The notes under the pieces were generated by a model. The model did not search any database. It was not told where the DNA came from and saw nothing but the letters and a program-made list of their open reading frames with translations. Made by a program: the position numbers and the translations under genes. Shown here one piece after another: positions 38,601 to 49,606 of a stretch of 64,000 bases of DNA (positions within the stretch are counted from its first letter, which is position 1; each line of letters starts with the position of its first letter). The DNA lies in assembly GCA_000310025.1 (NCBI GenBank), contig FN649737.1, positions 818,682 through 882,681 of the forward strand. The letters run 5' to 3'. The stretch comes from Ectocarpus siliculosus (lineage: Eukaryota; Sar; Phaeophyceae; Ectocarpales; Ectocarpaceae).

Positions 38601-39893
38601 GTTGCCGTGAAGGGTCAACTGACTGAAGGACAACGAAATGGGGATGCCCACCCCCGCTCCGCCCACCGTCGCTTGAACCGAAAAGCTTCAACTTTTACGC
38701 GGCAGCGCCGGCTCGCACGGACCCTTCCGTGTGTCCAGAGGGAAGCGACGCGATCATGGTGCTCGTACCGTGCCCAAGCATACCGGACGACTACACGGGG
38801 AAGATCGATGACGGCGGGAGCGGCAACGACACAAGAGAGGGAGGGGGGCCGGACAGGGAGGACTGGGTACGGCGAGCAAGAGAGGGCGTGATTCGCGAGA
38901 TGGAGGCGTCTGCGGGGATGGAGGGGTTCGGGGACAGTATCGTCGGCGAGGAGGTGTACGCACCCTGGAACTGGCGAGATCGGTGAGCGGTCCGTTGGCG
39001 TCATAATCTGCGTCGTTGCCAACTCTATAGTTGTTGTTTCTGCCGCTACGACTGCTATTGTGTTCACAGTAAGTATCTTCAATGGTCTCGAAACACCCAC
39101 GCCCCTCCCTGTCCCGCACGCATCGGACTAGCCGCACCATGATACTTTGCCGAGATAATACCAAGTTGCTGCATCTTGCGAAGGAGCCGTGGGGGTTATC
39201 ATTGGTGGTAGTCATCACGGGAGGCGGATCATTGCGTTTGGTCCATTGGTCTTCCCGGGGTATTTTCCCGCAGACCATCGAAGGAAATACAGAACAATCA
39301 CAACAACACAGTTTTCGTCGATCGGAAGTGAATCAGATTCAGGTGGCCATCGAGCCCACCGGCGCCGGGAGATGATCGGCTACGTCTCAATTTAATGTTT
39401 TTTTTTTTTTGTTTCGGGATGTTACAGGCGGCGTGCGTACTTCCTTTTCCCACTTCTGTTGTAAGACGAGAGGGGGCTCGTGACGTTCGGTGAACCCGTC
39501 GTGGGCGAGCCAGTGGTCGAGTCGTTCCGTGGACGGTGTGTGTGTGTGTAACGGTTACGACCACCGGGTGTCGAACATATTGGCGTTTCCCGCCTGCAGC
39601 TTCCACGCGCACACACACACGCCACTCCCATCCCCTGACAAAAGGCAACACGACTCTCTTGTGCCTTTGCGTCCCGCGCCAGGTACAACCTGCGACGGGG
39701 CGCAGTGTTCGGCCTGTCGCACGGGCTGAATCAGCTGTCCCTGCTCCGGCCTGGTCCCCAGCACCCAACGGTCAACGGCCTCTGGTTTTGCGGAGCGTCG
39801 AGCCGGCCCGGGAACGGGGTGCCTCTCGTGCTGATTGGCGCGAAACAGGTCGCGGCAAATGTTCTCAAGGTCGTGGAGGGGGGAAACACATAG
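31851..39893 (+). CDS. CrtI-type phytoene/carotenoid desaturase-like FAD oxidoreductase, probably plastid-targeted
   Basis: Exons: 31851-32191, 32376-32512, 32997-33055, 33356-33490, 33728-33896, 34576-34619, 35859-35981, 37117-37269, 37613-37642 (tentative), 37951-38061, 38686-38982, 39683-39893 (TAG). The phases join except across 37.64-37.95 kb. There roughly ten residues (the stretch before NRRWPQLSHHTVFL) are not located, so a micro-exon is missing from the model. Motifs: Rossmann FAD site VVVGAGVGGLATAARLAKAG, then VEKNSEEDIGGR and FDTGPSLLLLPETY (CrtI signature), YYPTGGFARVGEALG, and at the C-terminus NGLWFCGASSRPGNGVPLVL. CrtI-type enzymes introduce double bases-conjugating desaturations into carotenes; the exact substrate here is unknown. 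The N-terminus has a hydrophobic stretch followed by TASAWKSLQP, similar to the heterokont plastid ASAF cleavage motif. The start at 31,851 is the first Met of the open exon and is uncertain. Confidence 0.8.
32630..32672. repeat. (CTG)n trinucleotide microsatellite
   Basis: About 14 uninterrupted CTG units inside intron 2 of the CrtI-like gene. A second, imperfect CTG/TTG-rich tract lies in intron 3 (about 33,063-33,130). On translation these give the poly-Leu, poly-Ala or poly-Ser open frames seen here, which are not real proteins. Confidence 0.9.
33857..34205 (+). repeat. Degenerate repeats of the 3' end of exon 5 and its donor
   Basis: The exon end (AGGGCTCTTCTAAGCTTTC, AAGACCTCTACGTAG, then GTGAG) at 33,860-33,901 recurs imperfectly at about 34,011-34,048 (GACTGTCCTGAGCTTGCAAG, ACGTCTACGTAAATGAG) and about 34,163-34,205 (GACTCTCCTAAGATTTCAAG). 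Spacing is about 150 bp. The copies lie in intron 5 and are probably an old local duplication. Confidence 0.65.
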
Positions 39894-40703
39894 TAGATGT
39901 TGACGGTCCGGCGTGATTGTCGCCTGGGGCACTCATTGCATGCCCTACTCCCCCTGTTCTGACGGGTTGAGAGAACTACCGCCGAAAATGCGAAGATCGT
40001 TTTTATGGCGCGGGGAACGGCTGTTTTTGTTTTCGTTAACACTCGTCTTGGCGATTGCTGCCGAACGCACGCCCCCATATCCACGAGTGCGACTCGATAC
40101 TCGTGGACGAAGTGGGCGTTGCTTGGTAGTGGGCCTTTCAGACGGTTCCCGCCAGAGGTAGCCGAACTTCGCTGTATCTTGGATACGTACGGAGGACGCG
40201 TTTTAATCATGTTGACAATGTCCTCGAGGAGGAGAGCTGCCGAACCGCGTGCGACGAGTGAGTGCGCTGGGGGAAGCACAGACTGGGCTACCCGGAGATA
40301 GGATAACATTCAGCCCTCGGGCGGCTTTGATAAGTTGGTCGGCGCTTTTTCCGGAGAGATCTTCTTTTTCTTTGCCAAGAGTACAAGTCGGCGTCATGCT
40401 TGCTGCAACAGTGTTGGATCGTGTTGGCCGCTATCGCTGACGAGAGCGCTCATGGGTGGTAGTCCTGTTACTGCATTATTCTCGATAGGACGAGGGTGGG
40501 TCGCAGAGGAACTCCGTTGTGTATACTGGACGTCGGGCCATCCCGAGTTCCGGATGCCATCCCCACTGAATCCACTGACTGCCTTCTGTCGTACTCAAAA
40601 ACACACCTATGACTCATGCGCGGAGAAGTTACCACGGAGACTTATCAACAAGAAGTTTGAAGGCCGGCGGAGAAGGTTTGAAGCCACAAACACTTCAGCG
40701 ACG

Positions 40704-41764
40704 ATGGCAAGCGCAACGTCAAAACTTCACATGAAGAAAAGTGCATACAACAAAAGAAAAGGCCAGATGCCGACCTATGGCTCTCTCGGAATGAAGGGAT
40801 TCCCAGAATTTCCAACAGGTAATCCACAAGTACGGACATATGAAGTTACCGGGTAGAGAGAGATCAGAACGGTTTTTAATGTGAAGACAACAACAACAAC
40901 AACAATGACGAAGGTCGACCCGTCCTGCGTCGTTCGGTGTACAATGATAAATGCGAAAGATGGACTGCGTAAAGATCCAGCGGTCTTTTTCGGCAGTGGC
41001 AAAGAAATATATGCAACCACATGACGCAAAAAAAGGAAAACGTTGAGCGGGATGGGCTTCCCACATTATCGTGAAAATGGATTCACTATTATAACAGTCA
41101 ATTTCACTGTTTTAATAGTGAACTGTCACTCTTACAACGGTGAGGAGCACTCTTATGAAAGTGAGGAGCACTCTTATAACGGCGATAGACACTTTCATAA
41201 GAGTGACGTCACTTGCATAAAAGTGCACAGCTGGCTGGAAGGTAGCGCGTCAAAATGTACATGTGCGGTCACCCGCCCTCTTGTCTTTTGTGTTGACCCC
41301 GGAAAAAGAGTTCACTTTATATAACAGTTGGTTCACTTTTATAACAGTTAGTTCACTTTTATAACAGTTAGTTCACTTTTGTAACAAGTGATTCTCACTT
41401 TCATAACAGAGACTTGGCGTTTCCCTGGCGACGGCACAACAGGGTGTTTTCATTCATGCGAGACAGGACACACAAAACGTTCAGGGTATACATGTTCTTG
41501 TGCGATCTGGTCTGTCTCTTGTCTTCCGACTGTCTTGCCAACATGCACGCCCACACCATCAAAAGACCGATTTTTGCGCCCACGTCGTGTTTTTGTATTT
41601 TTATGCTGCCATGCTTTTCCCCTGCTTTTCTAGGCTTTGGGGTCGTCGTCAAACAGATGCCTCAAGTGCTGAGGGACTTCTTCCTCAACCACCCCATCCT
41701 TGTTCGGAATGAGACCCTTCTCAGGTCCAAACTGATGAGCCAGCACCCTAACTTCGATGGTTGA
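40704..41764 (+). CDS. Small two-exon gene, 81-aa basic protein of unknown function
   Basis: Exon 1 is 40704-40818, beginning MASATSKLHMKKSAYNK and containing MPTYGSLGMKGFPEFPT. The donor is ACAG|GTAATC. Exon 2 is 41634-41761 plus TGA, after the acceptor TTTTCTAG, and reads GFGVVVKQMPQVLRDFF then HPILVRNETLLRSKLM. The junction phase (ACA G + GC) is consistent. No family is recognised. The support is that exon 1 and its upstream DNA recur at 55,132-55,345 with conserved frame, identical length (115 nt) and the same splice donor. The 815-bp intron holds an antisense coding-like block and quasi-palindromic repeats. The exon pairing is an inference from phase and proximity. Confidence 0.55.
40880..41025 (-). 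other. Coding-like block, 'DRWIFTxSIFR' family copy 1
   Basis: The minus strand reads FATAEKDRWIFTQSIFR followed by TPNDAGR. A related block occurs on the plus strand at about 50,597-50,740 (FFDTAGDRWIFTKSIFR, YPGDAGK). Similarity at both DNA and protein level suggests a shared coding or transposon-derived origin. It lies antisense in the intron of the 81-aa gene. Identity unknown. Confidence 0.5.
41080..41410. repeat. Quasi-palindrome cluster 1 (CACTTTTATAAnAGTG-type units)
   Basis: About a dozen 14-18 bp units that read nearly the same on both strands, for example CACTTTCATAAGAGTG, CACTCTTATGAAAGTG and TCACTTTTATAACAGTTA. Four are in tandem at about 24-bp spacing between 41,311 and 41,385. 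The sequence lies in the intron of the 81-aa gene. Confidence 0.85.
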
Positions 41765-42380
41765 GATCGGTGGTGGAGAGATGCTGTACATGTTCTGGTT
41801 GTGGTGTAACCTTTGCGTTTGGTCAGCAATTCACCGCTGTTTTTGCGGGTCTAGATTGGCATTCACCGATTGTCGGATAGGACCCCCGACAGAGACCTAC
41901 TGTCACGGGTTGAGTGGTTACTGTCACCGGTTGAGTGGTTCACTCACCGACCTTCGTCGAGGTTGTTCATATGCCGTGGGGTTCATTTGCGTCGTCGGAG
42001 AAAGGCCCACGGTGGTATCAAAGGTGTTGTCGGCGGGTGTAGTGTGCCCTTTACGTCTTGCTGGCGGTATGTGCGAACCTAGGTGAACCAGCCGTACACA
42101 CACGTCAGAATCGTTCTGGCTGCACAGGGGGTCCGTCTTATGTATGCGGTGCACAACACGTACGGGTTTTCCTGCCCGAGGATCGCCATATCGCAATTAC
42201 CTTCGTCACGTCATGCGCCTGGAACCTGTAACTGAAGATGCATATTTCTATGATGCAATGATGCGCTTGGGCAAGTATGTGCTCGTCCCATCGTTCCGTT
42301 TCTTGATAAGAGCTGCAGAACTGCTCCAAAATCAAAGTCATTTTTACCTCCTGGCTGTTAAAGGTGACTTGCACGACAGT
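41765..42380. other. Non-coding stretch between the 81-aa gene and palindrome cluster 2
   Basis: No supported gene. A short repeat, CTGTCAC-GGTTGAGTGGTT-type, occurs twice near 41,900-41,945. Confidence 0.5.
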
Positions 42381-42615
42381 CGTTTCACTTTTATAAAAGT
42401 TCCCAAACTGACTGTTAGTAATGTGCACCCACCTCACTTTCATAAGAGTCAGCTGATTGTTATAACAGTGTGTGAACTGACAACTCACTTTCATAAGAGT
42501 CAGCTGACTCTTATGAAAGCGAGTGAACTGCCTGTCATAACAGTTAAATATCGATGACTGTTGTAGGAGTGAGCCGACTGTTATAACAGTCAAATATTCA
42601 CTTTTACAAGAGTGA
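42381..42615. repeat. Quasi-palindrome cluster 2
   Basis: About nine units of the same family as at 41.1-41.4 kb: TTCACTTTTATAAAAGTT, TCACTTTCATAAGAGTCA (twice), GACTCTTATGAAAGCGA, GACTGTTATAACAGTC, TTCACTTTTACAAGAGTGAA. The shared core is ACT(T/C/G)TTATAA(C/A/G)AGT. The two clusters flank exon 2 of the 81-aa gene. Confidence 0.85.
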
Positions 42616-43535
42616 ATCCATATATAAGATTGTGTGGGAGCCCGCATCTTGGCGTCTTAGGTTCTTAGCGGGGCACGAGCTGTTCGCAAAGTTTAGTTTG
42701 GACTTGTTCTGTCGCCCTTTCACATACACAGAGGGGGGCTCCGGAGGTCCACTAGTCTGTAGGCTTGGTAGAGCATAATATATTGGCTTGTTGTTGCATC
42801 GGCTTTTTCTGCTGAAATGCGTGAGGATCCGTGGGTCCTTGTGTGGGTAGTATTCGGCTTGTCGCGTACAATGTATACTCTTTGGGTATCCTGCACTCAT
42901 GGTGTGCACCACGAGGTTGTTCGCTTATCCGTGTGATAACGGGGGGCAGGTTGCGGTGTGGATGGGGAGCTCATAATCGCCGGTTGCTTTGTAGCATATG
43001 TAGCTCATGTGGGAAAGTTTTTTTCCCTCTGTTCTCGTCGCAACCTGTGGCAGTGTTTTGGCTCATACGCTTGGGAGGCGGGCGGCTCCTCCTCTTGATT
43101 GCGTGTTTTGCTCTGACCTTGTCAGATCATGTGTTCACGGGGTTGCATCGTATCTTGGGGCACAAAATGATCCTCGCATAGGATTCGTTGTTGTTGGGAT
43201 ACAAGTTTTCATGGCTGGGTCTCTCGCTAAGCTGTTAGCGGGCTGAGAGAGGCTTTCCATTTTGGCCTGTCGCGCGTGCGTTTTTTTTTTGCGTTTTTTT
43301 TTCTCAAGAAAGTCTTGTGCAGGTCAGAGAAATGTGTGCGTTGGCACGGGTGTAGTTGGTGTGGAGAGAACTCACAGCCTGTGTGGCAGGTTGTAGTGTT
43401 GGCTGCAGCATGCCATGCTTCGTCATTTGTTGTGGATGACCTCTTGGAATTGGGACCCAGTCCGCGTAGCGCGTTTTTTTGGGGGGGGGGGGTACCAAGT
43501 GATTCTCTACTTCGCCTTCTAAAACGACAGTAGTC
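42616..43535. other. Non-coding flank left of the Copia element
   Basis: No supported gene. It contains homopolymer tracts: two T-runs near 43,280-43,305 and a G-run near 43,480-43,492. Confidence 0.5.
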
Positions 43536-43789
43536 TGTTTGTCGGCCGTACTCCGCGTACTTATCGGGTATTGTTTGTGTAGTGTATTAACTTCAGACGG
43601 TGAGGCAACGCCCGTACCCAGGGCGCTGTCGTGCTCAGAAAGGAGGAGTGGCAGCAGGGCTGCTGCACACAACAAAAGGGGGCCCCGGTGCATCATCACC
43701 GTACCCCTACCTAAAAGGTTCTACACCATCTGCGTCACACTTGTACGTACGGCTAACATATCCAAACCATGTCCGTAGACCCACGAACA
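43536..43789 (-). repeat. 3' LTR of the Copia element
   Basis: On the coding (minus) strand this is the downstream LTR. It starts TGTTCGTGGG and ends CCGACAAACA. A purine-rich stretch (CCAGGGAGGG on the minus strand, about 43790-43799) abuts it and could be the polypurine tract. Confidence 0.92.
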
Positions 43790-43799
43790 CCCTCCCTGG
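43790..43799 (-). other. Putative polypurine tract
   Basis: The minus-strand sequence CCAGGGAGGG lies directly before the 3' LTR, the position where plus-strand priming occurs in LTR elements. Confidence 0.5.
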
Positions 43800-44099
43800 T
43801 TCTTCACGCAAGTGACTAACCATCAGTGGGGCAAAAACACCCCGGATACATCAATAAAATGCCAATACGGTGGTCGAGGGGAAACCCGGCGCCCGGGCAA
43901 AACCCCTCGAAAATAAATCCCATCCAACACAAACCATTGCTATCACGGCGGATCACAACGGCCGCACTTATCAGGAAGGCCAAGGCGAAGACAAGAATGC
44001 GAGGCAAGCCTCCTACTCCTGCCATTGGGACACAGCCCGCGACAGTAATGCATCTTTCCCCGCATGGTATACATGACCTTCCCCAAGCGCTAGAAAATC

Positions 44100-47000
44100 C
44101 TACAGAAGCTCCGGCAAATTCATCAGCTTTTTCCGGTGGTACTGCAGGTTGCTCTTGCTAAGAGCCTTGGTGAGCTTGTCTGCATGTTGCTCCGACGTCG
44201 ACACAAACTTGATCGAGATGTCACCCGACCTAAACAATCCACGAATGAAGTGGTACCGCACGTCGATGTGCTTGCTACGCGCTGAGCTAAGGGGGTTCTG
44301 CACCAAAGCCATGGCCCCCTGATTGTCCTCAAGGACCTGAATGCTACCGCCGCTGGTCTCTGGGGCAATAAACGAAAGCACTGCACGCACAAACAAAGCT
44401 TCTTTCACACCCTCTCCGGCAGCAATGTACTCTGCACCAAAGCCATGGCCCCCTGATTGTCCTCAAGGACCTGAATGCTACCGCCGCTGGTCTCTGGGGC
44501 AATAAACGAAAGCACTGCACGCACAAACAAAGCTTCTTTCACACCCTCTCCGGCAGCAATGTACTCTGCCTCCGTAGACGACAAAGATACGATAGCTTGC
44601 GTCTTGCTACCGTGGCTGATGACGGCTCCTCCAACCGTTGTTGCCAGCCCTGACACCGAACGTCTATCCTCAGCGTCGGCGTAGCTAGCGTCCACGTACA
44701 CCGCCAGCCCCAGCCCCGATCCCCGTTTATAGGTGATCCCGAGGTCCCTCGTCTCTTTGAGGTAGGCGAGGATCCTCCGTATCGCCTTCCAGTGCCTCTC
44801 GGCAGGGGCGTGGGCGTGGCGCGCTACCGCACGCACAGCGAACGAGATGTCCGGGCGCGAGAACGTCGACACCCACATCATGCTGCCGATGGCCTCCCTC
44901 ACCGGCCACTCCCCTCCACTTTCATCATCTCGCTTCGGTCCTAGGTCAGCACCAGGGGAAGCAGGGATGGGGGAGGTCGATTGCACATCAAAGCGATTCA
45001 CGATGCTGTCAATGTACGCGGTTTGGGAGATTCTAAGGGTCCCAGCCTCTAGGTCTCTCTCAACGGCACACCCGTCGAACCACACACACTCTCCAAGGTC
45101 TTTAGTGGGGAATGCCTTGTTGAGGGAAGCGAGCAACTCCTTGCAATCATCATCAGACCCAGCCACCAGAATGTCATCCACATAAATCACGATAATCATC
45201 ACCACGACACCGTCTTTCATCTTGCGGAAGACGCACGGGTCCGCCTTGCACTGCTCGAACCCGTTTTCTACAAGCGTGTCGGCAGCGTGGTACCCCCACT
45301 GCCTGCCGCTCTGCTTCAAGCCGTAAATAGCACGCTCAGCCTTCACAACTTTGTGGGATTTTTCCCCGCACCCCGCGGGGAGCCTCAAGAACACATCCTC
45401 GTCTAACTTAGCGTGTGTAAACGCCTGCTTGACATCCCAGTGGTTGAGTTTCAATGATTTCTCATTGGCTACCGCAAGCATCAGTTTAATGGATGCGGAT
45501 GATGGGCAAGGGGAGGATGAGTAGAAGTAGTCCACATTCGGAATTTGCGAAAAACCCCTAGCGACCAGACGCGCTTTGAACTTCTCGATTTTCCCCTCCT
45601 TGTTCGTCTTCCAAGTAAAACGCCACTTAGAACTCACAGGTCTACGCCCCTCTGGCGTACCGTCTACGAATGAAAACGTTCCCGTGTCCAAGTGTCCATC
45701 GAACTCTTCCCTCATGGCCTGTTCCCACCCCTCTCTGTACACAGACTTGGCAACGCCGGCTACGGTCATGGGGGGGGATTCAACGTCACTCGGACGCTTG
45801 CCTATGGGGGATTCTGTACTCAGCTCGGTCGACGCCAGGGCCCTCACGAAGGCGTCTGGAGAGTTGAGCACGAGGTCCTCCGCTCCCAGCAGGAAGTCCT
45901 CTGCCTCTTGGCGCGCGATGTTGGCCTCCTCCGCGCGCTCGCACAGCAGCGCTTGCACCGCCCTCGCCTCTAGCCCTTCCACCACGTCGACCACACACGC
46001 GAGCATCCAGTGGGTGTACTCCTCCGTGCTGGTGATGGGCAGGGTGGGCAGCCCGGCCGCCGATGCATGGCGGGCGAGCAGACCTTCGGCACTCGTTGAC
46101 GACTCGTACCTCGTGTTCCGGCGAGGGTTCTCCCTGAGTCGGCGGCTGGTGAGTTCGGCCGGCTCGCCAAAGCGGGCGAGCCTCCGTTCCTCGGGCCCGC
46201 GGAGCACCGGAATATCCGTGTCGCTGCCGCTGTCGCTGCCGCCACCGCTGCTGCTGCTGCTGCCGCCGCCACCGCGGCTGCTGCTGCTGCTGCTGCTGCT
46301 GCGGCGGTCGTCCTCGCCGCCGCCCACATCGGCCATCCCGGTCGACGTGGTAGATGGGGCGACGCTCGCGCCCTCCCTGCTCGAGGGGGCGCCATCGCCA
46401 GCGTCGCCCGCGCCCGACTCCTGGGGCGCGGCCGGCGGCGCCGCCGGCGCATCGCGCGCGGGCGGCTCCGCCGGCCCCGGGTTTGCCGTCGTGTCAAGGT
46501 GGAAACCTCCATCCTCAGGTTCTCCCTCCGCCCTCCCTCCACCGTGGCATGACGCACCCCCTCCGCCCTCGTGCTCCCCAGTCGTGAGCTCCTCGTCCTC
46601 CTCTGCAATGGGAGGCAGCGGCTGGGGGTGCGCGGTCGGGGCGGCGGGCACAGATTGCCAGGTGAAGTTGCGAGTGGTGATCGCTTGGCGTTTTTCGTTC
46701 AGGATGCGCACGCAATCACGGTTTGTGTTGATTCCAGGGCCGAGGTAAAAACACTTTTTTGCTTTCGGCTCTGACTTGTGCGTGCGCTTGACCTTGTATA
46801 CGGCGGGTTTGAGGAACGGGTACGTCGCCTCTGGGGGAGGTGGGTGCCCGTGCCACATTTCGTACGGCGATTTCTTGTCCGGGTTGGATGTGGTGGAGGT
46901 GCAGTTCAGGGCGTTGCATGCCCAAGCTGTGGCTTCGGCCCAAAGGGAGGGGTAGCTTGGTGCTTCGGGGTAAAGAATCGGCGCTTGTATGCGGGCGGCT

Positions 47001-49558
47001 AGTGCTGCATCCTTTATCAGTCCCAGTGCTCTCTCAGCTACACCGTTGTATTCTGGGCTGTATGCGGGGGTGAACTCCTGCTTGATGCAATACTTGCGGC
47101 ACAGCTTTCCGAATTCTCCCTCGAAAAACTCTCCTCCGTTGTCAGACCGCACGACCATGACCTCGGATGGGGCTCCGTCTGCCCTGTTTTCCGCTAGGTA
47201 TCTCTCGAATGCCTCTGCAGCGTCTGACTTGTTTTTCAAGAAGTAGACGCGGTTCCACCTCGTGCAGTCATCCCTTACAATGAGAGTGTACCACTTCCCC
47301 CCCAAGCTCTGCACCCTTGCCTTCCCACTCAAATCCACGAACACTCTCTGCAGTTTCTTAACTGCTCGGGTTGACGTCCTGTTGGGGATGGGCTTGGATA
47401 GCCCCTTTGCCGTCGAGCACCCCATGCACTCCCGGAGCTGACCCACCAGCGTCACCCCTTGCTGCTTCGCCGTGTTCTTCAGCAGCACCTCGTGGGAGTG
47501 GCCGTGTGCGCAGTGGAAGTCGTTGATGTCAACGGGGGTGCGGTTCGCTTTCGCGTTACCAGGAGCAATTATGGCACAGGCTAGTTCCCTACCCGAGTCT
47601 ATGCGGTGACCAGTCTGAACGAACAGGTCCCCCCATAGAGGGAAGTACACCGACTCCCCCCCACCAACGAACACCTCCAACTCACGCTCGTCTGCGGCCA
47701 AGCGGCCCTTGGTTTGCTTCAAAAGGGCTGTGAGGGACACGAGGTTGTAATTCAGCTCCGGCACATGAGCGACCCGTTTCAACAGCAGGTCTGTGGTCCC
47801 AACGCGAGAACCGATGGACACCCTCACGTCGCCGTAGCCTACTATGGCGAAGGCTTGCTTCCCTGCGGCGACACTCAAACGTCGATCGCACTCATGGTAG
47901 TTTTCGAAGGCGTTAGCGCTCGGGAACATGTGGTTGGTTGCGCCGGTATCGGCCACAAACCTTTCCTGCCTGGCCTGCTCTACACCCCCTCGATCAACGA
48001 CTCTGTTCCACTCGCCTGTGAAGTCACGGACCACTAGCGCCTCCTCTGCCACGTCCAGTGCGGTGGCGTCCAAGACCGGCAGCTCCACCGCGAGCACCGC
48101 CTGCTCGGACGAGCACTTGCTCTTGTCGTGTCCGTAGCCCAGGCATTTCTCGCATCGCAGGGGCTCCGGCTTGGTACAGGCGGCCGCCTGGTGACCCTTC
48201 TCTCCGCACCGGAAGCAGCGGCCGTGCATGCTACCTGCACCGCCGCCGCCTCCGCCGCTGTTGCCACCACCACCGCCCTTGCGACCACCCCCTTTCCCCT
48301 TCTGGCTGCCACCGCCGCCGCCGCCCTTGCTGTGGCCGCCGCTGCTGCGGCCGGGCGCTCCGCCCCTGTTGCCACCGTCGCTCGCGAGGAAAGCATGCTC
48401 CGCCTTCCGCTGGCCCTTCGTGGCCCTCCTCCCCTCCGGGAGGCTCGCGTGCACGGTACTGACTACCCTGATTATCTCGCCCCGGTCCAGGTTTGTAGCC
48501 GTCTCCAACAAGAATTTGGCTTGTTGGTACTCGGGTGGAAGGGCATCGACAAAGTGTGCGAGAACAAAGGGTGTGTCAGCGTTGAGCCCTTTTTCCCGCA
48601 GTCGTGAGTACAGCAGCTCGAGCGTGTATAGATGCTCGACAGGGTTGCTGTTGCTGTGTGCGGGGATCGTGAATCGAAACATCTTCTTCATGAGGGCTTG
48701 TTTCGAGCCCTGCGACTCCGGGTTGTGTACTCTGTCGAGCTCCGCAAGGATCTCCTTTGCGGTCTCGCATTTATTCACGATTGCCTTGTCGGCTTCTCGG
48801 ACGATGGCTGTAGTCACAAAGTGGAACGCCTGGAGGCCCCTCTGAACCTCATCACTTGTGTAGCCCAAGCTATACAGCTCCGAGCTAGGCCTGTTTGGGT
48901 CACCGACGGGTGCGTGCTTCTCGGCGTTGCCGATAAGCTGCCCGTCCAAGCCTACGGTTTTTGCGGCTTGAATAAGTGCCTTCCTCCACGAGTCGTACCC
49001 GTGGCCGCGACTCTCCCCTTCGAGACGCGGTGCATTGACCGTAACACGTTTTTGGCTACTACTGCTGTACCCATCAAAAAATGCTCCGGCCCCTCGAATT
49101 GCGGTTTGCTCACCTTGGGGGTTTAACCCCCTCGCTTCCCCGCGGTCCGGTCCTACGCCCGGGCTCATTCCGGCTGGCCCCACAGGATTCGCTCCCGATC
49201 TACCTGCCCAGCCAGTCGTCACTCTCGCTGGAACCCCAGGACTCGCTCCCGGTATGTTGTCCCAGCTGCTTTCCCGCGGGTGATTTCGCCCATCACGGGC
49301 CGTTTCCCGGGAAAACGCCCCGCCGCCCCCAGGCGGCAGAGCCTCTCTCTGGCTTGGGACGGCAGCACCGCCGCCCCTACTGGCATCGCCCGCCACGGCG
49401 TCACCAGGCTCCTTCCTCTTCAACTCCATCACTACGCTCATCAGCTGCGATAACTGGCCCTCCAGCCTCGCAATCGCCGGATCCTCGGCGTGTTGCTGTT
49501 GCGTGGCTGAGGTCTCTTCCCCCAGCCCTGCGACGGAACCGCTGTCCGACGCAGACAT
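44100..49558 (-). pseudogene. Copia gag-pol polyprotein, frameshifted at the RNase H end
   Basis: A single open frame from 49558 runs 1,717 codons to a stop at 44405. Landmarks by approximate residue: CCHC zinc knuckle CFRCGEKGHQAAAC (~444), protease FVADTGATNHMF (~533), GAG-preintegrase HCAHGHSHE (~679), integrase catalytic D (VFVDLSGKA, ~741), D (VVRSDNGGEF, ~808) and E (EYNGVAERALG, ~841), reverse transcriptase WDVKQAFTHAKLDEDVF (~1372) and YVDDILVAG (~1460), RNase H AVYVDASYADAEDRRSVSG (~1622) and SLSSTEAEYIAAGEGVKE (~1658). A 134-bp tandem duplication then shifts the frame. The proper end (KHIDVRYHFIR ... NLPELL) continues in another frame to a stop at 44100-44102. A Ser/Gly-rich, low-complexity linker lies between integrase and reverse transcriptase (46.2-46.3 kb). 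Confidence 0.92.
44297..44568. repeat. 134-bp tandem duplication in the RNase H coding region
   Basis: The block starting TCTGCACCAAAGCCATGG at 44297 recurs at 44431, an offset of 134 bp, and ends TACTCTG in both copies. Since 134 is not a multiple of three, the reading frame is broken and the RNase H C-terminus is lost from the main open frame. Confidence 0.93.
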
Positions 49559-49606
49559 GACCCGATGCGGCTATCCCTCGAGGGACAATCAATCTAAACT
49601 CTAGAG

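Noticed and set aside
41043-41235. CRISPR-like array suggested by regularly spaced repeats
   Set aside because: Units are palindromic and variable with no constant-length unique spacers, and the sequence is eukaryotic.
43304-43699. Minus-strand frame with a signal-peptide-like start in the left LTR
   Set aside because: The start lies inside the LTR and the frame runs out through the host flank; the right LTR copy does not support a conserved protein.
45576-46748. 390-codon plus-strand open frame with Ser/Pro runs
   Set aside because: It is the antisense shadow of the Copia pol frame, which has all expected catalytic motifs on the minus strand.
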